Assembly (NCBI RefSeq): GCF_016808335.1
Contig: NC_053138.1
Location: forward strand, 15,183,900-15,247,899
Direction: 5' to 3'
Source: Panicum virgatum
Lineage: Eukaryota > Streptophyta > Magnoliopsida > Poales > Poaceae
Length of the DNA: 64,000 nt
The position numbers and the translations under genes are program-made. Positions 11,334-22,800 of this stretch are shown one piece after another. Numbering within the stretch: the stretch's first letter is position 1; every line of letters starts with the position of its first letter. A model generated the notes under the pieces. The model saw only the letters and a list, made by a program, of their open reading frames with translations. It was not told the DNA's origin and ran no database searches.

Positions 11334-11684
11334 TATTAGAAGTGACGGCGAACAAAAACGATGAAAACAGCAAAGATCAAACTTCAAGAGACACAAGGAT
11401 TTAACGTGGAAAACCCCTCCAATGCGAAGGGTAAAAACCACGGGCGCCAGCCAGTAAGAACTTCACTATATCGAGTGTGTGTTTACAACGCCTAACGGTG
11501 GCTTACAAGAGGAATAATCGAATTGATGTTCTCCGGTGAAGCCTATGGGTTAGATATATAGGAGAGTCATATGGTCTCCTCAACTTATACTAACAATGTG
11601 GGATTAAAAGTTTGCACCACATGAGCCTTTGGGATTTATTTAGAATAACTGAAATACTTAATGGGCCAAGCCCAAATTCCAACA
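11334..11684 (-). repeat. 5' LTR of the 6.9-11.7 kb copia element
   Basis: 351 bases; the internal edge abuts the primer binding site. The terminal CA (minus strand) has become TA. On its outer side sits a 32-base copy of the element's own 3' internal end. Confidence 0.9.
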
Positions 11685-11717
11685 ATCTCCCACCAGAATT
11701 TGGATCACAATATAACA
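11685..11717 (-). repeat. 32-bp fragment of the same copia family outside the 5' LTR
   Basis: TCTCCCACCAGAATTTGG and the following bases up to about 11717 are identical to the sequence just inside the 3' LTR (7244-7275), then similarity stops abruptly. The LTR at 11334-11684 therefore has internal sequence on both sides. Confidence 0.85.
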
Positions 11718-12457
11718 CCAATGCATTTGGGTAGTGTTGGTTTCTACCATGTTCAATCGTTAGCTTTTCTAGGCAATGTTATGCAACCATTTTTAGTGGA
11801 CAAGAGTGAAAAAAACACTCATTCTTCTCTAGAATCTAGTAATCATATTCTACATAGTCAAGCTGTTTCATTTTGTTCATAAATAGTCATAATAAGCAGA
11901 GATAAATATGACATATGCAACTTTGTCTCGAGAGATACCCTCATAGTATTCTGATTATGAATAATTACCATGGATATATTTTCACAAAAGAAACATTCTG
12001 ATATATGCAGACCATTGTATTGCCTACAATTGCACACTCAAATTTTACCAAGGATATGTGGTAATACTAGTCCAAAATAAAAAATTGATCAGGGTTTTTA
12101 AGCCCAAACATATAGGTAAAAAAGGTAAGGCATAGCAACACAAGACATAATAAAAGTTATCATTATGACAGCCATTTCTTTACATAAATATGAGCAAGTT
12201 TGTGCTCAAAGGTTTTCATTTTTAGGCCGACAAACCAAATGCGCGGCACCTGGAGGCATCCACATCTCCAATGTCATCCTAGTCATGCAAGAGCTTATAT
12301 GAATATTATTTTTCGACACATGATCTGTTTGATCATACAATTACCAGAGAAGCATGCAGATCACTGCATCGGTGGGCTGTGCAACTTCTTCAGTGCCAAC
12401 CTTGCCTCGAGAATAAACATGACTAGACGAATCCTAACTTTGAGCTCCTTGATTGTA
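11718..12457. other. non-coding stretch, 3' flank of the DUF3143 gene
   Basis: About 740 AT-rich bases with no credible open frame or repeat that I recognise. The part next to 12458 probably holds the 3' untranslated region of the minus-strand gene that ends there. Confidence 0.5.
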
Positions 12458-13415
12458 TTAAGGTCCTCCAAGTATCGCGTTCTCAATGTCTTCTCTGCTT
12501 AGGGCATAGCTGAATCTTCTCTCCACATCCTTCTCAAGATTTCCAGGGCCGCTTTTCAAGTACCTAGTTAACGATAAGATTAACAATTTTGTCTTCAATT
12601 AATGAACAATTGAGTGATCCAGCTAAGGATTCATACTGATTTGATGACACAGTAACTAATGTAACTCAGGAAGTAGCTGAAAAAAAGTTAAGACACTGGC
12701 ACACCAAAGAATCTTCACTCTTCAGAACTACTAGACGAACGATCATTCAGTCATTCTTAACAAATACTGCAAATCCTAGCCGAACAATTCGTTATGTTTT
12801 TTTAGATAATGGAAACAAGTTCCGACCTCTACAAATGTATACGGCCAAAAAACAATTCGTTATGTGCTTGTACAGAACAGTGAAACATCCAAACTAAGTT
12901 CATTCGGAGCATCACATACGCTGATTGGGCAGGCTAAAGACACAGGAAAGAGTTGGTCAAATTAGGAGAATGATTTTTTTAATAATCATGAGCACGAATT
13001 GAATCCCCACAGTAGCACATATGCAGTGAAACTTGGAACTTGGAAGAGTAATAATATGCGGTTTGTACCTGATGTGGAGGTCGGTGACATCGAGGCTGAG
13101 GCGCGCGTGCCAGAGCGGCATCTCGGCGACCCAGAGGGCGGGGTCCTCGCGGGACTGCGTGAACCCGAGGCTCCGCAGCCACGCCTCGATGCACGGCAGG
13201 CTGTGCGTGTACAGCGGCTTCGACTTCTCCGGCAGCCGCTCCAGCCACTGTGCGTCCGACGGCAGCGCCGCCGCCAGCGCCACGACCCCCGACCCTCTCC
13301 GCGGCCGGCCCCGCGCGCGGGACGCCGGGACCGTGACCCCGCTCGGACGAGCGGAGGGGAGGGCCGGCGAGACCAGGGCCAGGGCACGCAGCGAGCTCGA
13401 AAGGGCCATGGACAT
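12458..13415 (-). CDS. plastid-type DUF3143 protein, two exons
   Basis: Exon 1 is 13415-13069, exon 2 is 12563-12458; joining them gives 453 bases, 150 residues plus a stop, in one frame. The splice sites are canonical (ATCAG|GTAC donor, AACTAG acceptor). The start is the first ATG of the frame (13415); a second ATG at 13409 is also possible. The N-terminus (MSMALSSSLRALALVSPALP, then Arg/Ser-rich) looks like a chloroplast transit peptide. The mature part has LPEKSKPLYTHSLPCIEAWL, DPALWVAEMPLW, and, in exon 2, YLKSGPGNLEKDVERRFSYA and LSREDIENAILGGP at the end. This pattern fits DUF3143, a short family shared by cyanobacteria and plants. The biochemical role is unknown to me. It is divergent from TIMELESS. 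Its intron carries a tiny retroposed fragment. Confidence 0.85.
12783..12865 (-). mobile_element. 53-bp LINE-like insertion with a 15-bp target-site duplication
   Basis: AACAATTCGTTATGT occurs at 12783-12797 and again at 12851-12865. Between them, 53 bases (12798-12850) read on the minus strand as a short unique sequence ending CATTATCTAAAAAA. A 3' end with an A-tail and a long direct duplication is the signature of target-primed reverse transcription. It sits in the single intron of the DUF3143 gene and is extremely 5'-truncated. Confidence 0.7.
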
Positions 13416-13802
13416 GGACGGCTGCTGCTGTGCTGGACCCCTGGGTTCTTCCTGCTTCACCTTATCTATCTGTTGGGCTGTAAGTTACTCGCCTCATGGT
13501 TTGTAGCCCATGAGCCTAATTTCTTACTGGGCCCGGCCCATAAACAGAGGATGGGCAGCCCACAAGGCGGGAGCAAAGCGCGGGAAAACCCGCACTGAAA
13601 TGGCGCCCGGCGGCGGGAAAAATCTTCCCTTCTCATGGCCTCATCGGCTTCCCAGCACCGATCCCGCCGCCTCTCCCCACTTCGATTCCCCACTCCTCTC
13701 TTGCCTAGTTCACCTTCCCATCCCTCACCTCGCATCCATCAAACTGTGGCGAGCTTCAACTCCGCGCACCGGCCAGATGGCTAAACCCTAGCGCGCGCCG
13801 CC
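13416..13802. promoter_or_regulatory. shared divergent promoter region
   Basis: The start codons of the DUF3143 gene (13415, minus) and TIMELESS (13803, plus) are only 387 bases apart, with both 5' untranslated regions inside that gap. It is GC-rich with no clear TATA box near either start. A bidirectional promoter is an inference from spacing and orientation. Confidence 0.55.
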
Positions 13803-16800
13803 ATGGATTCGGCGGTGCTCTCACTCACCTGCGCGGGCCTCGGCGCCGCGGAGGAGGACGACGACGGCGCCGTCATCGGCTACGTCAAGAGCGACCACTG
13901 CCTAGGTACCGCCGCTCTCCCCCTCTTTCTGCGCTTCTTCGGCAACGGCTCCGGTTTGGCCCCATTTCTGACCTGCGGACGAGTGTTTTGCTGGCTAATT
14001 TGTGCTCTCCGCGCGTTTTTTCGCCATTTCTTCTGTAGATAATCTAAAGGATCTGCAGCGATTCCTTCGGCGGGACGACCCGCAGCGGCGGGAGGTTTTC
14101 AAGCAGGTCTGCAAGTGGAAGATTGCGTCGAGAGATCTGGTGCCCATCATTGAGAATTACCAGACCGACCGCAATCTGGTGATCACTGCGGGTAATTGTT
14201 CTTACATTTTGCCTCGTTGAACTGTCAAAGTGCTGTATATGAGTGTTCAACGTGAATAAATCTCCGATAGAGACTCTATCATCTTCCCCCACTAATATAG
14301 CACTAAAGTTACGTTTTTTAATCCCTTTATTTCAGTGATGCTCTGATGTAGCGCTCTATGATTAAATCCTTTCCTTTTTTTTATGAAGTGAAAGTACTGG
14401 TGTTCCTTACAATGCCTGTGGAGCCCTCGTCAGAGGATGTTGCACAGCAGATAGAGTATCTGTGGGATTTGAAGGCTGCACTGACACGCAATGTTGCGGT
14501 GACAGTCATTGTGTCTCTTCTTGAGGACCCCTTGGATCGTTTGGAAAGGTAAATCCCCTCCTCTATTTTTTTTCCATTCCCCATCATTGAACAGATACTG
14601 AGAACACAGTGTTGCACCTGATGATCATGAAACATTGTTGTATAGTCAGTCTATTATATTTGCTCATATATCCTGGCGCAACATATTTTCCTAAAGGCCC
14701 ACATTATGAACTACTGCCTGGACCAAAAGGAAAGAGAAACATCAACATGAGCAGCCTACAAGCTCTTGGAAGTTGAATGAAGCTCCTTTGTTTCCCCTGT
14801 CGCTCTTGTCTAAAGAAACATCTATAAGATCGAGCTGATTGTATTTAGCAAGGAAAGTATAGGTGCAAAGAACAGAGAATTTGAGAATTTTGAAAGGACT
14901 ATTTCTTAGAGTTCTTCCCTTGTTTATATATTTGCTCTTGAACAAAAGCTTATTAATAATCTGAGGCATAATGATTTTGAATCTGGTTGCCTGATCCTGA
15001 ACATGTCAATCTTATGCTTTGATTTGTGGCCTTGTTTCTCTACTTTGCCTTGGACCGTATGAAGAAATCAGTTTGCAGACTGATTAAGTTTCCTTGTCGC
15101 ATTTTGTGAGACCACATTTAATATTTGTCTTTAGGGTATGCAATGCTAAACTGGAATGAGCGGCCCTCAATTTTTTACTTGCCCAGAACCCATCAAATGC
15201 AAGATCGGCCCTGTTAGCAGTGTGGGGATTGAATTCGAAACAGAAATAAATAAACAAATAAATTCTTCAACTAGATGGGTTGGTACTATGTATAACAACC
15301 TCACCTCTGGACAGTCCCTGAAAGGAGAAAGACAGTCCACGTGTTGTGGGAATTGGATTTCACGAATTGATGAATGAAAAATTCCTGAACCCAAGAATTC
15401 AAAATAGCAAGTTTTTCTTTACCCAGAAAAAAGAACCACTTAGAATAGCCAAACAGATTATATTTTATTGAGTTGCATGCATCTACCAATTCAACACAAA
15501 AGCTTAAGCTGATGGAAAGAGGTGGGAAATTCACTAATACTCCAACACTCCCACTCATGCAGGCTTCCTCAGGCCTTAAACATGGAAATAGGAGTCGGCT
15601 GCAATTATTTTATTTAATTGCGCCCGCCAGGATTCTAACTTGAGACCTCTGGCCTTGATACCATATTGAGTTGCATGCACCAATCAATTCAACCCAAAAG
15701 CTTTAAACTGATGGGAAGAGGTGGGCAATTCACTAATACTCCAACATATTTGTTGAGGAATGTAAAATGCTATGGAGATGATCCTCATTATCTATTTTGG
15801 CCAATTGTATTCTTTCCAAACTGGATGCTATTCCATTCTAGCCCGAGAATTTTTTTCCTCACATCATTCCACCCATAATTCGAGCATGTTATTTTTTGTG
15901 GATTCCATTTGGCAATCAGATAGGATAACGAATTATTAGGTAACTAGTTTCAGTGAGATTTTACTTGTGCCATTACCATATCGGCAAGACTATGCCTGGT
16001 GTATGTACTATTGTGTTAGTTTGTTATCTTGGTGCTTGCACTATCTTCAGCTACTTCTATGCTCCTTAAAAAAGCTTCGCTAATTTGTATTGAGTGCCAA
16101 AGCAAATCCTAGAATTTTGAGTGGTCCTATTTGTGTTGTCAAGTGGAATCAAACAGCCTAGGGCTATTGGCATTCTGATTCAAGTGTCACATGTAATGCT
16201 GTAGTGATCCGGAGACTGCTCTCTCTATATATCCTGTTCCGAAGGGGCAGAAGTGCAAGTTTGTTTATCCATTAACATTCTTATTCCACTCTGCTCCTTA
16301 TTTGCTATTTATTACTAGTTCTGTACACTATATCTTCATTATTGAGTTTTACCTGATTTACTACTCAATGCCCAGAACTCTATTCACAGAAGATGACTGG
16401 AAGTTAGTTCAGTTGGTGCTTACTTTGTTCCGCAACATCTTGGCTATTCAAGAAATCACATTGCCTCAGAAGGCATCTGGAGAAGCTACCCACTTACTGT
16501 TCCTAGCTGACAGCTTTTTGGAGCTCATGTTCCAAGAGAATGTGATCGACATAATCTTAGTGCTAACTCAGCATATGGATGAGCCCTCCGGTTATCTTAA
16601 GGAGGAAAACCTTCTTTTGATGGAGATCTATCATTATCTCTTCTTAGGTCGAGATCCAGGATTGATTGCCCGAGCTTCAGATAAAGGTTCAAAGGTATTC
16701 CTCCTTATAGTCATTTTTTTTTCAGTTTTGCAAGTGCTGTTCAGTATTTTAGATGCCCCTTCTCCTGCCATCTTTAAGTGAGAAAAGCTTATTCCATTGA

Positions 16801-19800
16801 TACTCTACAGGAGCAGGTTAACCCAGATATTGATTCTTCAGTTGATTCACTGAAATTGATGATGGAGGAAGAAGAAAGGAAAAAAAGAATGTTCAGGCAA
16901 CGCAATTTAGAACATAACTCACTCAATGGGACTTTTACATGCTTTTCAGTGGTACTGTATACTTTCGAATTCTACCGATTGGATCCTGCATCAAAACCTG
17001 ATTGTCACATGTTATGTCTTTGCTTGCATTTGAACTGACAGGATGGATCTAAATCATTGTGCAAAGGGAACCCAAGCTCCACACCTGCAAATAGCCTCTT
17101 GAAAATACGTAATGTACAAAAGGGTCCTCAGAAAAGGATAGCCTGGGACAATGAACTTTTGTACATACCAAAGGAGGGTATTACAGAAAAGCTTAGAAGC
17201 TTCCTGGATCAATTTTTATCTGGAGCATACAATAGTAAGTTTGTTTCATTTCCATTTAACTGAACTATCACTTTTTATTTCTGTAAGCTGGAGATAACGG
17301 GGTGGTTACCAGTCCTGATGCAGTCAGTTTGCGATGATATCAAGAATGAGCACGATTCTATCGAGAAATCCGACATATCTACATTCTTCAAAGTTGCTCG
17401 ATTTGTCTTAGCTTTCCAACATGAGAAGGCTTCAAATGACCAGGTTTGGAGCAGAACTCATGAGCTGTTTATGCTTCATTTAATTATGTATGTTTTTATG
17501 TGCTAATGTAGAAATTCCTTTGTCATTTCACTCCTTGTTCAGCGATGATGTCTTGAATTGCCAAGAGCCACAGTTACATAACTGATTTCTACTTGCTACT
17601 GGATTATATGAAACTTATATGTTGTAGTTAGTTATGTCTAGGTTTATTTGCCTTGAATACCATAACCATGTCTAGTTGTCTACCCAGGCTGATATATGAT
17701 TACCACCCTTCCTCTTCCATGATGATTCCTGACAATGTCTTTTTGTCAGAAATCTGTTAAAGAGATCCAACCATCTGAAGTTTCTCCTAGCAATGGGCAT
17801 GATGATAATCTGCCATTCCATGGTGATATATGTGGACCTGTTGCAGCCACATTGAATGAAGATATGTTCAATATAGTCATTTCCAGGTGGCGAGAGGCAT
17901 ATGAGAGCCTGAAGGAAACTAATGACTACAATACTCTTTCAGCAGCTGGGTCTTTAATGAAGACCATGGTAAGATAATGTTTATTTATAAATTTTACAAA
18001 GGCAGTGATGCTAAACTTAGTTCCTAGTAATCCACCAACAGACAAACTAGAGAGCACAGTTTGCGAAAATGCCAAGGTGAGAAGTGCATGGCAAAACAAG
18101 GTCAGGTTGAACAAGATCCCAGGGCTTAGCTCCGAAATTTTGATGCAGTACTCACTATCTAGTTCTTGGAAAGGTTTAGCTCAAGTAGAGATTGTATCAA
18201 GTATGAAGGAACATCTATACACATATGTGGCTAACCAAACTGAGTTTGCTATGTAGAGCTCGACTTCAGCAAAATAGAGTTAAAGAAGGTAGAACTTAAA
18301 TTTTCTTCGTTTTAAACCATTACCATAATTTAGCTTGTCTTACTATCAGCAAGAGTAAACATACTAAAATGTATTCATTTATCTATTTATGAATAAGTAC
18401 TTCCCGAGATACTAATTTGATGAACCTCATAAACTGCATTCATTATATCTTCATGGATTATTCAGTTATTACTGCATGCATCTTGTGGACCCTCAGACTG
18501 CAGTACCTTGGATTGCAGATTGACATGATATATTTGGTGCTAAAAGTACTTCCTGAAGATTCAAGGGAATCTCAGACAGCTCGTGTTTTACTGTACAAAC
18601 TGTTCTATGATCAGACAGAACAAGGCCTCACTCAATTTCTGCTGAACTTGTTCAGGTCGTTTGATAGTCACAAGCAACCTAAAAGGTTAGTACATTCATC
18701 TGTCATTTGCATCCACTGAATTTGAAGTTTCAGGACATATAGTAATTGAATTAGTAGGCTGTTAGGAACCCTAGTCCTACCGGGGATTGAACGGAGGTTG
18801 TAGGGATGTGTGGGCAGCGAGCGAGGCGAGGAGCGGCGAGGGCGGCGAGAGGGCGCCGTGGCCGGCACAGGAGGAGGAGAAGGCGGCGCTAGGGCTAGGG
18901 CCGGCTCCCGTGGGGAAGCCGGAAACAATAATATGTTTCTGCTTGATTTCTCCAAGAGTCTTACACAAGTATTTATATGTCTCACGCTAATTAACAAGAA
19001 AACCCCTAATGATAATAATCTGAAGATAAACGGCCTCCTTGGCCCCTTGGCGCACCAGCCGCCTAGCCACCTTGCGCACCTCGCCTCTTGTACGTGAGGC
19101 CGGTCATAACATCTCTTCCGGCCTTCGCAAACAGCTCGTCCTCGAGCTGGAACTCTGGATAAGCGGCGGTGAAGTCCTCGCGACTTTCCCACGTCGCCTC
19201 TTCTTCTGGCAGGCCGCGCCACTGGATCAAGAGGCGCCATGCACCTCGCCGCTGCTGGGCTTGCAAAACGCGCTCAGGGATACGCACAATGCGGCCATCC
19301 TGTGTCGGAGGAAGGGAACCCGGCGCCCCTGGAGTGTCGCCGCGATGCTGCTTGAGGAGGCTGACGTGGAAGACATCATGCAGGCGGGCGCCTTCCGGAA
19401 GCTGTAGACGATACGCCACGCTGCCAATGCGCTCGAGCATCCGGAACGGCCCCGCCCATCGCGGCCCGAGCTTCTGACGCGCACGGGGGTCGAGGGACTG
19501 TGTCATGCGGTGAAGGAGGCGCAGCCACACCCACGCGCCGACCTCGAACTCCACATCCCGGTGATTGGTGTCGTAGTACTCCTTCGACAGCTGCTGCGCC
19601 TGGATGAGGCGCTGACGGACCTCAGCGAGCATCTCATCCCTGCTGCAGAGAAGAGCATCCGCAGCCTCAGTACGTGCGGTTCCCGGCCGGTACGGTAGAA
19701 TGGTCGGCGGTTAACGGCTGTACACCACCTCGAACGGCGTGGCGCGAAGGGTGGTATGGAAGGACGTATTATAGCAATACTCCGCCCACGACAGCCAATC

Positions 19801-22800
19801 CACCCACGCACGCGGACGATCTCCTGTAACACACCGCAAATACATGGCGATTACCTTGTTAACCACCTCCGACTGGCCGTCCGTCTGAGGGTGGAAGGCC
19901 GTGCTCATGCGAAGTGTGACCCGCCATCTTGAACAAATCGCGCCAGACGTTGCCGGTGAACACTGGGTCGCGGTCACTGACGATGGACGTCGGGAAGTCG
20001 TGTAGACGTACAACACCGTCGAAGAAGGCGCGGGCGACTGACACTGCCGAGTAGGGGTGGCCGAGCGCGATGAAATGCGCGTACTTGGAGAAGCGATCGA
20101 CGACGGTGAGGATGACCGACTTGCCGCCAACCTTCGGAAGCCCCTCGATGAAATCCATAGAGATGTCCGCCCACACCTGAGACGGAACCTCCAGGGGCTG
20201 CAGCAACCCAGCCGGGCGTAGAGTCTGGGTCTTGTTGCGCTGACCTATGCGACACGGATACGGATACGTGTATCGGTATCGGAAGGATACGGATACGCGG
20301 ATACGGCATTTTCCAAAAAAACCCGATACAGATACGTTTTGAATTTTTGTGTAAAAAAATAAATAATGGACGAATTGACAGATGCCTCAAATTGGAGTGC
20401 ACAAAGACCAAATCTTCAGCACGTTCAGGAGTTAAAGCATTTCTTTTGACAGAATGGACGAAGCTATACGTACTCCAGTTTCTTTCACAGCAAGAAGATG
20501 AGGCTGGTTGACTCAGCAATTTGATGGCCAAACTCATCAATAAAGGGACAGAATGTCCATAATTTGTCCACCAAGTCATGGGTGAAACAGCTCATATTGA
20601 TATATCGCCTTCTTCACTCTTTCAATCATTGAATCCCACATCTCATAGATTAAGTGAAGACATGGTGTGTCGGTGTCCGCCAAACGTATCATTTCATATA
20701 TAGGATTTGTGATCCTAAGAATGTATTCCACATTGCCCCACTAGGTTTAGCCTTCTCCAAAATGGTGACGTGATTCCAAAGTGGAGCCTTAATATCAGTT
20801 GGTCTTGTTTCAGTTTCTGTATGCTCAGACAAAGATGGTGTACTGCCACTACCAGGAGCAGCACTGGTACTGCCACTAGCCCTACTCAGATTTGGAGATG
20901 CCATTTACTGGATCAAATCAAGAAATCGACTAATCAAAAAGGGGAAATGGGAATCAAGCAACAAGAAGAGTAGATTGAGATTTGGAGATGCCATTTACTG
21001 GATAAAATCATGAAATCGACTAATCAAGAAGGGGAAATGGGAATCAAGCAACAAGAAGAGTAGATCGAGAAGAAAAGGCCTCACCGGAGTTCGGACTTTG
21101 CAGATCGGTGCCGGGTGCCAACTTCCTTCTAGCTGCGGGCTTGGCCGCCGCCCGCCGGTCCTGCTGCTAGTCGCCGCCTCGCCGGGGGAAGGAGCTTCTC
21201 GAGGGGCTGCGTCTCGTCGCCGGTGGCTCGTCGCCGGCGGGCGGCCAACCTCCCCCTGCTGCGTCGCCCTCGTGCGTGCGGACAGACGGAGTGGCGGCGC
21301 GTTGTATTCGGCAGGGCATGGGGAGACGGGGAGTCCACGGGGTGGGATGATATGGGCCGTATCCCACCTCTGAAACGTACCGGAGAGGCAGTTTCTAGTC
21401 CGATACGCTCGGGGAGACGCCGATACGCCGCGGGTACGCATCCGGCGCGTATCCCCCGCATATCCGTATCGGATACGTATCCGACACGGATACGGGGTCC
21501 CCTGCACGTATCGGGGTAACAGAGGCTCTGGCACGTGTCGCAGGTGCGCACCCAGTCCTGCACCAGTGAGCGATCGCCCGGGATATAGAAATCCGAGCGG
21601 AGGCGGTGCAGCATCTTCTGGACCCCTTCATGACCGGCGCCATGAGCCAGTCGCAGGGCCTGTTGGCGCAGGTCGCTGACGTCGGGGGCGAAGATACGGG
21701 ATCCTTGCAGCAAAAGCCCCGCATCCTCGCGCCAAGCTGCGGTCAGCTCGCCTGCGCGGAGGCGCTCCAGTAGAAGCACGGCGTCGGGCGCCACGGCTGT
21801 CGCGCGGCGGACGTCGTCGAGGAAGGCGAAGGATGGCCCCGAGAGGGCCGCCACGACCACTGTACCATCCGCGGAAGGAGAGGACTCTTCGTCCCGGCGG
21901 GAGAGGGCGTCCGCGGCAATGTTGAGGCGGCCCGGGCGGTACTCCACAGCGAAGTCGAAGTCGAAGCCGAACAGCTTGCTGACCCATTGGTGCTGAGGAA
22001 CGGTTGAGAGCCGCTGATCCAGTAGGTACTTGAGGCTGTAGTGGTCCGTCCGGATCAGGAAGTGGCGCCCCCACAAGTACGGTCTCCAGTGTCGAACAGC
22101 CTGCACCAAGCCAATGAGCTCGCGCTCATACTCAGCGAGCTTGAGATGCCGAGCAGCAAATGGCCGGCTGAAGAAGGCGAGGGGTCCGGCGCCCTGGTGG
22201 AGGACGGCACCAAACCCCGCACCCGAAGCGTCGCTGTCCACCACGAAGCCCTTGTCGAAGTCTGGCATTTGGAGTACGGGGCCGGTGGTGAGGGCGTCCT
22301 TAAGCGCCCGGAACGCCATCTCGGCGGCGTCCTCGTCCCAAGCGAACGCATCTCGCCGCAAGAGACGCGTAAGCGGGGCGGCGATGATCCCGAAGTCCTG
22401 GATGAATTTCCGGTAGTAGCCGCCCAGCCCCAAGAAGCCCCGCAGCGCACGAGCGGAGCGCGGGACAGGCCAAGAAGCCACGGCCTTCACCTTATCCGTG
22501 TCCATGGCCACCCCCCCGGCGGAGATCACGTGGCCGAGGTAGGCCACCGAAGACGCCCCAAACGAGCATTTGGAGCGCTTGAGGTGGAGGTGGTGATCCT
22601 GAAGAGCCCGTAGGACGATGGCGACGTGCTGTAGGTGCTCCGCCCAAGAGGAGCTGTAGATCAAGATGTCATCGAAAAACACCAGCACGAACCTGCGAAG
22701 GTACGGGCTGAGGACGTCGTTCATCAACGCTTGGAACGTGGCTGGCGCATTGGAGAGGCCGAAAGGCATCACTAAGAACTCGCAGTGCCCCTCGTGAGTG

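Larger units (their letters stand above)
6895..11684 (-). mobile_element. Ty1/copia retrotransposon with two LTRs, decayed
   Basis: Read on the minus strand: 5' LTR (11684-11334), a primer binding site TGGTACCAGAGC just inside (about 11331-11320, close to the initiator tRNA-Met type), gag, protease, integrase, reverse transcriptase, RNase H, a purine tract (TTCTGGTGGGAGA) and the 3' LTR (7243-6895). LTRs start TGTTGGAATTTGGGC and end in CTTCTAACA (3') or CTTCTAATA (5', changed). The coding region has several stops and frame changes, so this copy is not autonomous. No matching target-site duplication is visible, because the right LTR is flanked by a piece of a second copy. The proteins look closest to the Tnt1/Tork group, but lineage is not certain. 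Confidence 0.9.

Noticed and set aside
13416..13460. Extension of the DUF3143 protein upstream of 13415
   Set aside because: The longer frame begins with a GTG, not an ATG; the first ATG (13415) also gives a better transit peptide.
12999..13598. Plus-strand ORFs over the DUF3143 exon
   Set aside because: GC-rich antisense shadows; the minus-strand exons splice to a recognisable family.
20247..21520. Calling the nested block a Mutator or CACTA element
   Set aside because: The transposase remnants are hAT-type, and neither a 9-bp nor a CACTA-type end with 3-bp duplication fits the flanks.
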